This document shows, one piece after another, positions 1 through 12,000 of a stretch of DNA of 25,540 bases; within the stretch, counting starts at the first letter, position 1, and every line of letters begins with the position of its first letter. The stretch covers positions 1 through 25,540 of the forward strand of contig JBEKHI010000070.1 of assembly GCA_050012355.1 (NCBI GenBank). The letters run 5' to 3'. A model generated the notes under the pieces. The model was not told the origin of the DNA. It searched no databases and saw only the letters and a program-made list of their open reading frames with translations. The DNA comes from JBEKHI01 sp050012355 (GTDB lineage Bacteria > Actinomycetota > Actinomycetes > Streptosporangiales > Streptosporangiaceae). The position numbers were made by a program, and so were the translations under genes.

Positions 1-1
1 G

Positions 2-3000
2 GCGGCCATGTACCTCACGGGGCATTACGGCGGGCGGCTGGAAGGGCGGTTCGGGGGCGGCGGGCTGGGCCAGCACGTGGTGATGGCTCCCTTGGATGAC
101 CTGGGGTTCTCCGGCGCGGGCTACGGACGTGCCCAGCCCGGTGGCAGTTCCGGTGCGGGGCAGGAAACGCAGGAGCAGGAACCGGAGCCGGGCGAATCCT
201 CGGCTAGGGGCCTCCCGGATCGGAAGAGACGGCGTACTCATGGCCCAGCCGGCCCCGAGGATCCGCGGCTGCCGGATGCGGCTGGGCTGGCGGCGCGGTG
301 GCGGGACCGCGGATTGGTGCAGGGTGACGACCAGGCGGTCCTGGACTGGGTGGCCGGGGTAACGGGGCTGGATGACCAGGAGCAGGCGGTGCTTCTGCTG
401 AGGGTGTTCGCCGCGGTGTACCAGGGGGCGGCGGAGCCGGGTACGGACGACGAACTGGCAGGGCGGCTCGGCGGTCTGCTGCAGGTGCTGAACGCGGTGC
501 ACGCGGGTGAACTGGGGGCCGGAGGCGAGCGGGCCGCCGGGGTGGACTGGGAGTCCGTGGCGCCGGAGCAGTCGGTCGCGGCGTTGCGGGAGCTGTCCAG
601 TGCGAGGTTCGGCGGGATGGACCTGCCCGGGCTGGTGGAGCTGGCGCGTTTGGCGATGCGGGATGACCGCGACCTGCGACTGGAGAATCTGCCGGCCCTG
701 CCGGACTGGGCGGCGGCGACGGTCCCGGTTCCCGGGGATGCGGTGTCCGGTCTGATCAACCAGTGGGCGCGGGCTGCCGGCGGGTGGTCGGCGCTGCTGC
801 GCCCGGACAAGCTTCCCCCTAACCCGGCTCCGGAATTCTGGTCACGGGGCCTGACCACGCGGCTGAGCGCCGATAAGCACGCGGCGTTTTTCAAGAAGAT
901 CAACCTGGCCACCGATGATGCCGACCCGTCGGAGGGCGACCTGGACCCTGACCGGCTGGCATCGTCGGAGAACGTTATCTCCGTGACCGTCGATGGGGTG
1001 GTGCGGACGGTTTCTCGTCACGTTCAGGATTCCTGGCTGGGTGGTCCGCTGTATGACGACGGGGGTGCGCGGAAGGCGTTCATGGATAATGTCGTGGCCC
1101 GGGCGCGGGCCGCGGCAGCGGCTGATTTCACTTTCTTGTTGTGGACGGATGTTTCCCGGGAGGATTTCCGGGCCGCGCGGGACGGCGCGGCGGGCGAGTA
1201 CTACGAGCGGGTCCGCTGGATGCGGAACGTGGCCCGGGCGAACGGCATCCTGCTGATCGGTGTGGATGAGGTGTTCAACGCCAGCGATCCGATGCGCTTG
1301 AGCGAGGAGTTCCGCGCGGCCCAGGCGCAGGGCGGCCCGGACGGCCTCTATCTGGCCCGCAAGATTCTGGCGAGCGAGCGGCTGACCTGGTTCGGCGGTG
1401 TCTCCGACGACGGGACGGTCAATGAGTTCGGCCCGGGCTATGCCGAGGACCTTGAGCGGTTGGCGGAAATGGCGGCTGGGTCCACGGCCGGGTTCGCGGT
1501 GGCGGCCGATAGCTCGGGACAGGAGTCGGACGCGGTGCTCGCGTCGGTGGCCCTCTCCAGTGGCGCCTCGGATCACCTGGACGTGCTCTCGCGGCTCCTG
1601 CACGAGGCGTACGCCGACCTTCTTCCCGACTCGCCCCTGCCTGAATCCGTGGAGGTGTACGAGCTGCTCAATAACGTTCAGCCCGGCGGGATCGGGACGG
1701 CGGAACGCAAGGCTCTGCTGCGGACTGGCACGACCGGTGAGCTGTTCGGTGAGATCGCGCGGCGGTCCGGGCAGGGCCTGGCGGTTATGCCGTCGCAAGC
1801 GTTCCGTATCAGTCCGGAGAACCGCTGGCGGGCGCTAGACGAGGCATCTGGTGAACAGCTGCCCGGTACCGATGAGGGGGCCGCCGAGGCGGTGTGGACG
1901 GCGGTGCTGTCGTTGCACGTGGCGATGGCCGACCGGCCCGGGGCGGTGTACCTGCCGGCCGCGGCGCGGCGGATCGGCCGGCTTCCCTGGCCGTGGCGGG
2001 CGGGAGCCTGGGCCCGTACGCTGGCGTATTTCCACGCCACGCTGGATGAGGAGGAGCTCGCCGGTATCCGGTGGGTGTCGGCGCACAACATCGAGGTGCC
2101 CGGCAGCGTCCGCAGGCTCACCCGGCATTACTTCCCCGCTGCCCGCCGGTACGGGTTCGCCGGGGATCCCGCCGTGCAGGAGGTCTGGGAGCCGGAGCAT
2201 CCTGACCTGGTGCCTGAGGCGGAGCGGCGGTGGAAGCGCTGGGAGGCGGCCGGGCAGTTGCGGTCGTTGCTGTCTGGTCACTGGTGGTCGGTGCTGCCTG
2301 CCGCGCGGGTGCGGGAGCTTGTCGAGCAGTTGCTGGGTACCGGGCCGCTGGGTGCCAGGGAGCGGGGGCTGCTGCTGGACCTGCTGCGGTCGCTGGGAGA
2401 TGAACAGCTGAGGGAACAAAACGATGACGGGTGGTTCTGGCAGGTCATGCAGCGGGGCTTCGGCGGGCTCAACGCGGCGCAGCTGAACCAGGCGTGGCTG
2501 GAGCGGTTCACCGATCTTGGCGAGGACGCCGAAGTGAAGCTGGTGCACTGGGCCACACTGGAGCCGGGCCAGCTGGATCCGGGTCTGGCGGGGGCGGACA
2601 TGACCCAGCGGTTGAAGCCTGACGGCGGGCTGAAGCTCGCTGAGCGGGTGTGGTCCTCCGAAGGCGGGGACATCACCGGGGGCATGCCTGGCCTGGCGCC
2701 GGTGGACCGGCGGCGGGTGTGGTCGTGGGCGCGGCCGGCCTGGGTGGATCTGGCGTTGCGTCACCTGACGGCGGGGGACCGTCGTTTTGATCTGACCGAT
2801 GACCAGCAGCTGCGGCTGGCGGCGGCGCTGCTGGCCAGCCCGGGGGATGTGCCGGCCGATGAACGGGCCCGGGAGGTGGGCGCGCTGCTGCTGCTGGAGG
2901 GCACCGCCGAGCTGGGCGGGCTGTCCGGGATGCAGGCGCCCTGGCTGCTGGCCGGGCTGGACGCCGCGGTGCCCCCCGGGCACCGGTGGCGGCAGCGGGT

Positions 3001-6000
3001 GGATGACCTGCTGTCCGTACGGTCAGAGGGCCGGCCGGCGCAGGAGGTGCGGGCAGCACTGGCGGCCGGGCAGGACGGGGTACTGTCCGGCGCGGCGCAG
3101 CGGTTCAGTTTCGGGCTGCTTGACCCGGACCTGGCCAGACTGCCCGTGCGAGGCCCGCCCACCCTCGGGCAGGCCGCCCGCGTCGCCGAGCGGATCGAAG
3201 CACTGGGAGTAGATGTCGCGGCAGAGAAGCTGGGCGACCTGGGACTGGGCGAGCTGGAATATGCCGCGCACAGCCTGCTGCAGGCCCGCACCGTGCTGGC
3301 CCGCCGCGGCGCCAGCGACGAGGTACAAGAGAACCTGTGGCAGGTGACGGCCAGGCTGTATAAGCGCATCGCGCAGTCCTTCACTACCCTCGATGACCTG
3401 CGCCGCTTCACCGTCCCCGCCGCCGACATCCTCGACCACCTGCCCGGCCTCCCGCCCGCCGCTGGCGGCCAGGTACCCGATGTCGAGGACTTCCTGCAGG
3501 CATTCACGGACGACATCATTGAAGCACACGAGAAGCTCGCGTCGGGCGGCGCGAGGGAGGCACACCAGGACCAGGACCTGCTGATTGATCAGCAGGATAT
3601 CGACAAGCTGCTGGCGCTGGTCGTGAAAACGCTCCGGGATGCTCACCCCTTCCTCCCCGACATCGACCTCTCCGATGCCGTCGGCGACATATTTACCTTC
3701 GTGGACACGCAAATGAAGAAGGCGGAAGATAGCGGAGACCGCGAGTGGTTCCGCGAAAAAGCCGGAGACCAACTGCGTTACTATAACGTCGGTTATGTAG
3801 GTAAAGTCGCCCGTCTCGTCAAGGAATCCGGCAGCATTCCGTTTTTTGGCGATAAGGACAACGAACCCAACGCGATAGGAAAAAATATTATCGCGGCGAT
3901 CGAAAAGCTGATAGGCAAGCCCGGTTTCATCGATGATGATCAGCACGGTACCGCGGTGGACGTGTTGGAGATCCACCGAGACTCGCTAGGAGTCCAGTCC
4001 GGGAACCGGTTCTACATCTCATACTGGCTCCGTCCGACGCCCGTGACAAACGTGGATAACATCGTTCGTAACTTCTACATACTGGTCCACGAGATATGGC
4101 ACTTCTTCACGCAGAAAGGCGGGCCGGCGTTCGCAGAGAGTTTCCTGGGTGATTTCGCGTCCATTCAGTACAACGCCTGGGTGGAGGGGACTACCTCGGA
4201 GCGGACCGAGATCACGGTGGCCGGGGTGGATCCCCGCGAGATGCTCAGGGAGGTAATACAGCCCGTCCTCGCCAAGCTAGCCCGGGTCCAGGGCAAGATG
4301 GAAATGCTGTACGACCTAGACGGCTGGGACGACGGCGAACCCGCCCCGTTCCTGGATATGTTGCGCGAGGGCCGGTATCTCTCGTTCGAGCAGGCCCTGC
4401 TGCTGGAGCAGCGTGTTGGCTCCGTGACCATGCTGGCCGGGCTGGTCAACGCCGAGCCGGACAAGGTCCGGTTCCTCATGCCCGGCAAAGTCGAGGAGCT
4501 TGAGAAGCTGCCAGCAGTCCCCTCGCCCGCGGGACGGGGCAGCCAGGCGGTGGCGGCGGAGGAACCGTCCAGCGGCAGCGGAGGCGGCGGGCTGGGACGG
4601 CACGTCGCGATGGCTCCACTTGATGACCTGGGGTTCTCCGGTGCGGGTTACGGGCGGGTGGTGTTCGCTCCCCATGACGGGCGCGATGGCTCCGCTACGG
4701 GGACCGGCGCCGGACTCTCCGGCGCGACGGACCCGTCCTCAGTGGTGGAACCTGCGGTGGCTGAGACCCCGGAGCGTGCGGATGTGGCTGGCCCGGACAA
4801 CACCAGCACGGATGCGGCCCGGACGCTGAGCGCGAAGGGGAAGGCTCCGGCGGGGGCGGATGACCAAGCGGCGGTGGATGATGAGCCTGTCGAGGTGAGG
4901 CGGGCGCGGCTGCGTTCGATGATCGAGGTGCTGGAAGCCACCGGGCACCGGCTGCTGAACGGTCTGGGCGACGACCAGGCGTCACGGCAGATGGCGGCTA
5001 TTTACGCAGAGCTGGACGTGCTGGTGCGGGCGTCCGATACGGCCGATCAGCTGAAGGCGGCCGACGCGGTGATCGGCGCGCAGGTGGCCGGGCTCGAGGC
5101 GACGCGGCTTGAGCGACTGCGGCGCGACCTCCCGTCGGCGGAAACCGGACGTCCGCAGTGGTACACGGAGCTGCTTGGCCGGGCGGAGGCGCTGTTGCCG
5201 CGGCTGTCGAGACTGCCGTCGAAGCCGTGGCCAATGCCCGCCCGCTCGGGCCAGGGCACGGTGACCATCGGGGAGGAACAGACCCGTCTGAAGGTCCGGC
5301 AGCGGTACGCGGCCGCGGTGGACGGGCTCTGGCGGGCCTATTACAAGGCCGCGGCGCTGACCGTCGCGGCGCCGGACGAGCCCGCGGCCGGCCCGAGCAG
5401 CGCGACGCCAGCACCGCCAGTGATCGCCGATCGCGATCCGCTGGCGGACGATCCCGGCGACGGCCCGGCCACGGAGGCCGTGGCGAAGCTGCGGGAGGCG
5501 CGTGACGAGCTCGAGAGCCTGCTGACCGAGGTCGAGGATCTTCTCGGCCAGGTCCCGGACATCTCGATCGATCAGCTTCCGGCGGCGCTGCCGTCGGCGG
5601 GCGCGGAGCCGGCGCAGCTGCCCGGCCAGGCCGCGTTCGCGGAGAAATTCGGTCCGCCGAATCACCTGGCCTCGACCGAGCCCTCGCTTGGTACCGACAC
5701 CGTCGTGGAGTTCTCGGGCGCGGTCATCGCCGCGATCCGGCAGCAGGTGTTCGAGGCACTGCCGGAGCGGATGCGGGACACTCCGGAGAAGGAGACCAGG
5801 ATCCGTGGTCTGATCGAAGACAAGACCGGCCGCAAGGAACTGCTGCGCACCTCACCGGAACTGGTCGGCAACCGTAACGTGATGGAGATCGACGGTGTCC
5901 AGGTAGAGGTCCGGGTGCGGCCGCTGCGCGGCAGGCAGGTCTCGAACGCCATCGCGATGCGACCGAAGACCATGGAGAACCTGCGGCACTACCTGGACCT

Positions 6001-9000
6001 GGCCCGTAACCACGGCCACTTTACCGACATTAACTTCAACCTGGCCTATTCCCGCGACGCCGTCCGTGGCACCTTCCCGGTCCAGATGACCGGGACCGAG
6101 GGATACTTCGGCCTGCTGACGCTGGTGCTGACCGAGCACAGCGAGACGGTGAACAGCCGGATGCTGACCACCCAAGAGCGCACCATCAAGAACTCCAGCT
6201 TCTCGAGCTACCTGTTCAGCTACACGGCTCAGGTGGAGGTGCGGCTGCCGGGGGCTGCCCGGCCGACGGCCACGCCGCCGCAGTTCCACGATGGGCTGCG
6301 GATTGTGTCCGGGCGGGAGACGCTGCCGCCGCGGCGCGACGCGCAGGACGTAGAAGACCCGGCGGCGGTCGCCGTGTCGCAGGCGGTCCACGAGTCGGCC
6401 GCGAACCCGGCGCCGCTGCTGCGCCCCGGCCAGCGGTACCAGATACCGGACAACGCCGGGGTCGAGGCGCTCAACGCGGCGGCCCAGATCCGCGAGCAGA
6501 TCCAGCGTTACGCCGGAGACCTTGCGCCCCCGGGCTCGTGGGCCCGGCAGCAACTGGACAAGCGCCTGACGATGCGGGCGCTGAAGACAAAGGTGCCGCA
6601 GGCGTCCAAGCCGATGGGCTCGGAGATCCGGTTCGGCGGCCCGGACACCGGATCGCAGCACTGGCTGCGATGGTGGGTGGACTTGGTCCCGGTCCGGGTG
6701 ACGATACTGCGGGACACCGTGACCTGGATGGACATCGACGACCGGGAGCACCGGAGCTACGGCGTGGCGGTCACCAATGAGGACGCCATCGACATACCGC
6801 CCGGTGTGATGCTTTTCGCCGTGCCGCTGAACCTGCTCCGGCTGGACTGGCTGGAGCCCTTCCTGTTCGCCTGGCCGTCGCTGGACGCGGAGCACTCCAG
6901 GTCGGGCGCTGGCATGACGACGACGCGGATGGTCGGCATCCGCTACCTCGGTGAGCCGACCAGCGTCGTCGAGTTGTGGGCCACGCTGCGGATGAGCAAG
7001 TCCGGGTCCGCCCCGGACTACGAGCCCCGCATGCTCACCGGCTCGGTATTCGTCCGGCCGCTGACCAAGGACGTCCGGGCCACCTACGACCAGCAGGGAA
7101 GGCTGCTGTCCGGGCTGGTGGACATACCGCTGGATCCGGATGAGCCGGGCGGAGCCAACCGGCCCGCCCCGCCGGTCCAGGCGCCGGAGAACATCTTGGC
7201 CAGTTCGCTGGCCCGGATATCAGAGCTGACCAATACGGAACGCGTCCACGAGCTGGCGGCGAACATCCTGCAGGAGCATTTCGCGGGGTACCTGCCGCGG
7301 CGGGGCGGCGGCGACGGAATGATCGGGTTCCTGCCCAACTGGCTGAACCTCGCGAACAAGTTCGCCGCCGCGAATGAGCAGAGATTGCGGTCATTCGCGG
7401 AGACGGTGCGGGGGAACATCAGTACCGCGCTGACTGATCGCGGCTACACCGCCCGGGTCCTGAAGGCCGACGGGTTCGGGTTCCGCAGGGAGGCCGCGCT
7501 GGTCCGGGTCCGGGCGCGGAAGGGATACATCGACGATGCGGGGAAATGGATAGCGGCCGGGCCGGAGCCGACGGCCTGGCTGCCGGACAGCGAGCTGGAC
7601 GCGAACTACACCGAGGAGCAGGACACCATCGCGTCCCGGGCGCGGATCACCGGGGACTGGACCGGCGTCCAGGTGGTCGTCGGGATCGGCCAGGCGACCT
7701 CGGGGTCGTTGGACGGGGTGGAGGTCCGGCCGATGGCGCACGGCCGGTGGGTCATAGTCAAGGGAGCGTACACCGGGCTGGCATCCTGGGCGCTGCACGG
7801 CTTCTCCATCGACGACCTCTACGCGTTCCGCGGGCCGATCACCCTGTTCGTGTCGGTGGAAGCGGTTCCTGGCCAGCCGGCGAGCATCCCGCGGCACTTG
7901 TCCCGGGCGTGGGAGGTTCCCGGCGTGCTGCTGATGGCGGTGCACGTCGCGCTGCTGGTGGTGATCAACTTTGAGCTCTCGGCGGCCGAGGCGCTGCTCA
8001 TACTCGGCCCGCACGCGGCGGACCTGCTAGGTCCGCGCCTCCTGAGCTGGTTCGGCGACACCCCCCGTCCGCTTGCGGCATTCACCGGGACGGTGCCCGC
8101 GCGGGAAGGCGGACCGCCGCACCCCATGAGGCCCGCGATCCAGGAGGTGGATGAGGTGGAGGTGATCGCCGCCACCGGGGCCGAGCCGAGCGGTGCGGCG
8201 GCGCTTCGCCGCGGCGCGAACCCCGAGGCGGGGCCAAGCACCGAGGCGGGACCAAGCACCGCCCCACCGGCCGAGGGCGATGTGGCCATCCCGATGCCGG
8301 CACCCGAGCGGGGTGTCATGGCGCCTCCGATACGGTCCGAATACGAGGTGATCCTGCCCACCGACATGACGTCCAAGCCGGTCACCGGTCCCGATGGCGA
8401 ACAACGGTATGTTCCCTACGACACCGGGCGCACCGACAGACAGGGCCGTGACACCGGGGTGGGTGGCGAGCCGCTGGTGTTCACCCCCACCGAGGACCGC
8501 AAGTTCCCGTCGCATCTTTTCGTGGCGGCCCAGGGCCACGACATCCTTCCGGCGATCGAGGAAGCGTTCGAAGAGCTTGGGTTCGAGCAGCTTCCGCCGG
8601 AGGCACAGGAACAGATCGAGAGTGCGGTGGCGGCGGCGCTCGGGGCAAGCATGACGCTGCGCGAAGCTCGCGAGCCGGTGAAGATCTGGGAGGGACCCGT
8701 CGCCAGACCCGCCCCGCTCGACAAGACGATCACCGGCCACTCGGTCATGGGTGAGGTGCTGATCAAACAAGAGGTGACCCGGGCGGAGACGATCGCGCTG
8801 CCGGAAAGCTATGGCACCTACAACGACCACGGCACGGTTGCGGTGCTCGGGAAGTTCACGGAGAAGACCGGCTGGCCGCTGGCAGGCTGGAACCCGTTCA
8901 CTGCCTCGTCGGGGTTCTTCGGCCTGCGGGTCCGGTTGCCGCTGAAGTTCGGCCACGCCTACCAGAACGAGGCCCCGGCGGAAAACTTCGACCCGTCCAC

Positions 9001-12000
9001 CAACACCGTGGCCACGGTGACCGCGCAGCCTCAGCAGTACTACCGGCTGGAGCGGCCGACGGGCACCGGGGACGAGATCGCGGCGAGTGTCGGGCGGATG
9101 GGCCTGGAGATCAGCCCGCTGGCCGTGGCCCTGGCCGACGTGAAGTGGACCGTCGTCGTGAAGTTCTGGCACGAACGGTACCTGAAGGGCAAGTACGGCG
9201 TGGCGGCCCCTTCCGCGGCAGGTCCGTCGGCGCGCCCCATGGCGCCCGCGAAGGTCACGGAGGATTCGGCGCGACGGGAAGTCGCCGACACCGGGCACAC
9301 GGTGCTGGCGGCCAGCGACGCGACACCCCTCGGGCTGATGCCGGAAGGGCTGCGGGTCGAACTGGACAAGCGTGTCAAATACCGGATCCCCCATGATCAG
9401 GAGGCAGCCCTGGGCGCCGAGATGGTGTCCTGGCCCCCGGACTTCACGGACTTCGTGGACGCGGCGCTGCGCCAGGTGGAGCACGAGCTGGGTGCCAAGG
9501 CGCGGGAACTAGTGGAGCAAGAGCTCGGCAAGGTCCTGGGCGGTTACACGTCGGCGGCGTTCCTGGCGGAGATGAGCAACGGCGGAGTCCCGATCACGGT
9601 GCCGTTCCCGGACCACTACGAGATGCCGCTGCCCCGTGGCAAGCACGCGCCGACGCTGCGCGCCAACCGGGTCATCCGGCTGGTGCTGAAGGCCCGGCTG
9701 GGCGGCCAGCAGTTCATGGGGGTCGTGCCGACCCGGCACTATCTAGGCTGGCGTACCGCTGTGGAGCTGTACAACGAGCTTTTCCGTGCACGGATGGCCC
9801 GAAAGGGCGCCGACCTGATCAGGTTCTGGAACATCTTCAACCTCAGCCACAAGGCGCTCAACTCGATCTGGAACAACTGGGTCTGGTCGAAGTACGGGCA
9901 GACGGTGCGGAAGGAAGTGATAAGCAGGTGGGCCGAGGACAGCATCGGCACGGTCACCGACACGGAGATCGGCGGTCCGGGCCAGCCCGAGGGCCCGGCG
10001 CAGTTCGCGCGCGATGTCATGCTCTCGGCGGACGTGAGCGTCGGTACCGCACCCGCCGCCATGCTCGACGCCCCGACCCTCGGAGCGACCCAGACCTGGC
10101 ACCAGTTCACCGTCCCGGAGAGCGACGACACCAGGACCACGGTCATCACCCGGCACGACACTCACGCCCTGGACCGCGAAGGCGTCCCGGCCCGCCCCGG
10201 CCCGTCTGTGCCCGGCACCTTGGTCCCGGCGCCCTCGGCGGTCACGTTTCAGCAACTGGGCCGCGGCGACGACTTCGCCGCCCTGCGGCTGGGCCTGAAC
10301 GAGCGGCCGGAATTGATGGAGAAACTACTGTCCGAGGCCCAGGCGCGCAACCCGGGCCGGCTGGCGGGCCTGAATGACAAGCTGTCCCAGTTGCTGCTGC
10401 CGCTGGCCGCCGCCTACGTCGCCTCGCCAGAGCGGCAGGGCGCGGCATGGCGGAGGTACCTGGCATCCCTCCAGGCACGTGCGCAGACGCTGGGGCGCAA
10501 CCTCCCCGCGCTGTGGGCCAACTATGTGGCCAGCGCCCCCGCGGGCGCCAGTCTGTACAACCCCCGTGGTCTTCCACTGGATCACTCCGCCCTGCTCGCG
10601 GGCAACACCTACCTCACCGCCTCGCTGCCCAAGCTGCTGACCGGGGTCGCCTCGGCGGAGATCGTGCTGCCAGGCCGTGTGCAGTGGCCGACGGTCACCC
10701 TAGAGCACCTGGCCGATGTGGAGCACGTGCACTTCACCGGCCGGGAAACCCCCAACCAGATGCTCAAGATCTTCAACAATAACGCCGACTCCGTGACCCA
10801 GCAGGTCGAAGCCCTCTCCGGCACCCTGTGGCAGCATTGGACGGAGTTCTCCCGGCAGCTCCGCAAGACCCCCTACGACTTCAACAATGACCTCGGGCCG
10901 CTCATCGACCTGGACCACATCACCTGGGACAGCATCATTACCGCCGTCCGCGAGCGGTATGGCCACGACCTCGGGCTCAAGCGTACCCACCTCGGCATGG
11001 TCCAGGTCCTCCTCGGCGTCCGCTACGTCTACGGCGTCAACCCCTACAAGCCAGCGAAGGGGCTTGCCGAGCTCTCCAGGTACTGGCCAGGTCCGCGCCA
11101 GTACTTCCGCGACGACGAGATCCGCTGGGTCGAGCTATGGGTGCCGGCCTACCACAAACCCGTCTGGGAGGCACTCGGCCGCGTGCTCGCCAGCGGGTCC
11201 CGGCCCAGGCTCCCGGCGAAGGCAGCTGACCCGATGGCCGGAATCGAGCTGCCGGAGTTCGGCGCGAAGCAGCAGGTCACTGTCGACGGCCAGTCTTTCA
11301 CCGTGGCCGATGTGCCGGGCACTGCGGACAGCCTGCCCAACGCGATCCTGGACGGCATGCGGCGACAGCCGCGTTTGTTCGCCGCGATCCTGGACCGTCT
11401 AGGCCGGCCGCAGGCCGGGTCGGCGTCGGCTCCGACCATCGCCGGCCTGCGCGAGCACCTCGCCCGGTGGTTCGAACGCGACCCGGCGGCCAAGGCGACG
11501 CGGGACTTCATCGACGGCCCGCCGCCGACCCGGGCCAGCCCGGTCGATGTCCTGCTCGGGGACATCGCCCGCGACCGCCAGGCGCTGCTCGCGGTCCTGG
11601 GAAAGAGCGTGCCCCTGAGCGCCGCCCAGCGGGCGGTCGTCGACCGCCAGCTAGAAGAGTCGATGTTCCGGGCTGAACTGGGCAGGCAGCTCACCGGTGC
11701 CGGGGACCGCGAGGTGGCCGGGCTCCTTCCCGCCGGGGCGGTCAGGGACCTGCTGCCCGGTTACCACCCCGACCTCGCGCAGGCGCCCGCCGACGACCGG
11801 GCCCGGCTGACCGCCTCACAGGAACTGCTGGCCATCCAGGATGAGATCCGCCGCCTGTTGTCGCTGCCCGCGGGCAACTCCGACGGCGACGCGGTGTGGG
11901 ACCGGCTGCTGAACCGGTACCCGGCCGTCAAGGCCGCCCTGCCCGGCCTGGACCGTGCCGCCGTCGCCCGGATGCCGGTCAGCCGGCTGGTCACGCGGGC

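Noticed and set aside
8..10. In-frame ATG near the window start as the gene start
   Set aside because: The frame is open upstream to the window edge, there is no room to see a ribosome binding site, and the sequence around it is a Gly-rich linker rather than an N-terminus.
719..778. A fifth OTU-like active-site loop (VPVPGDAVSGLI)
   Set aside because: Only the short loop resembles the others; no matching His motif or middle helices follow before the glycosyltransferase-like domain begins.
842..1798. 318-codon open frame on the minus strand
   Set aside because: Lies opposite the glycosyltransferase-like domain, whose motifs show the + frame is the coding one.
7922..7984. Transmembrane helix in module I-3
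   Set aside because: The hydrophobic core is only about 15 residues with a His inside and is followed by a charged helix; it is more likely a buried helix. No second segment or signal peptide supports membrane insertion.
8027..9484. 485-codon open frame on the minus strand
   Set aside because: Shadow of beta module I-4; Arg/His/Gly-rich composition and no recognisable domain, while the + frame shows coherent strands and helices.
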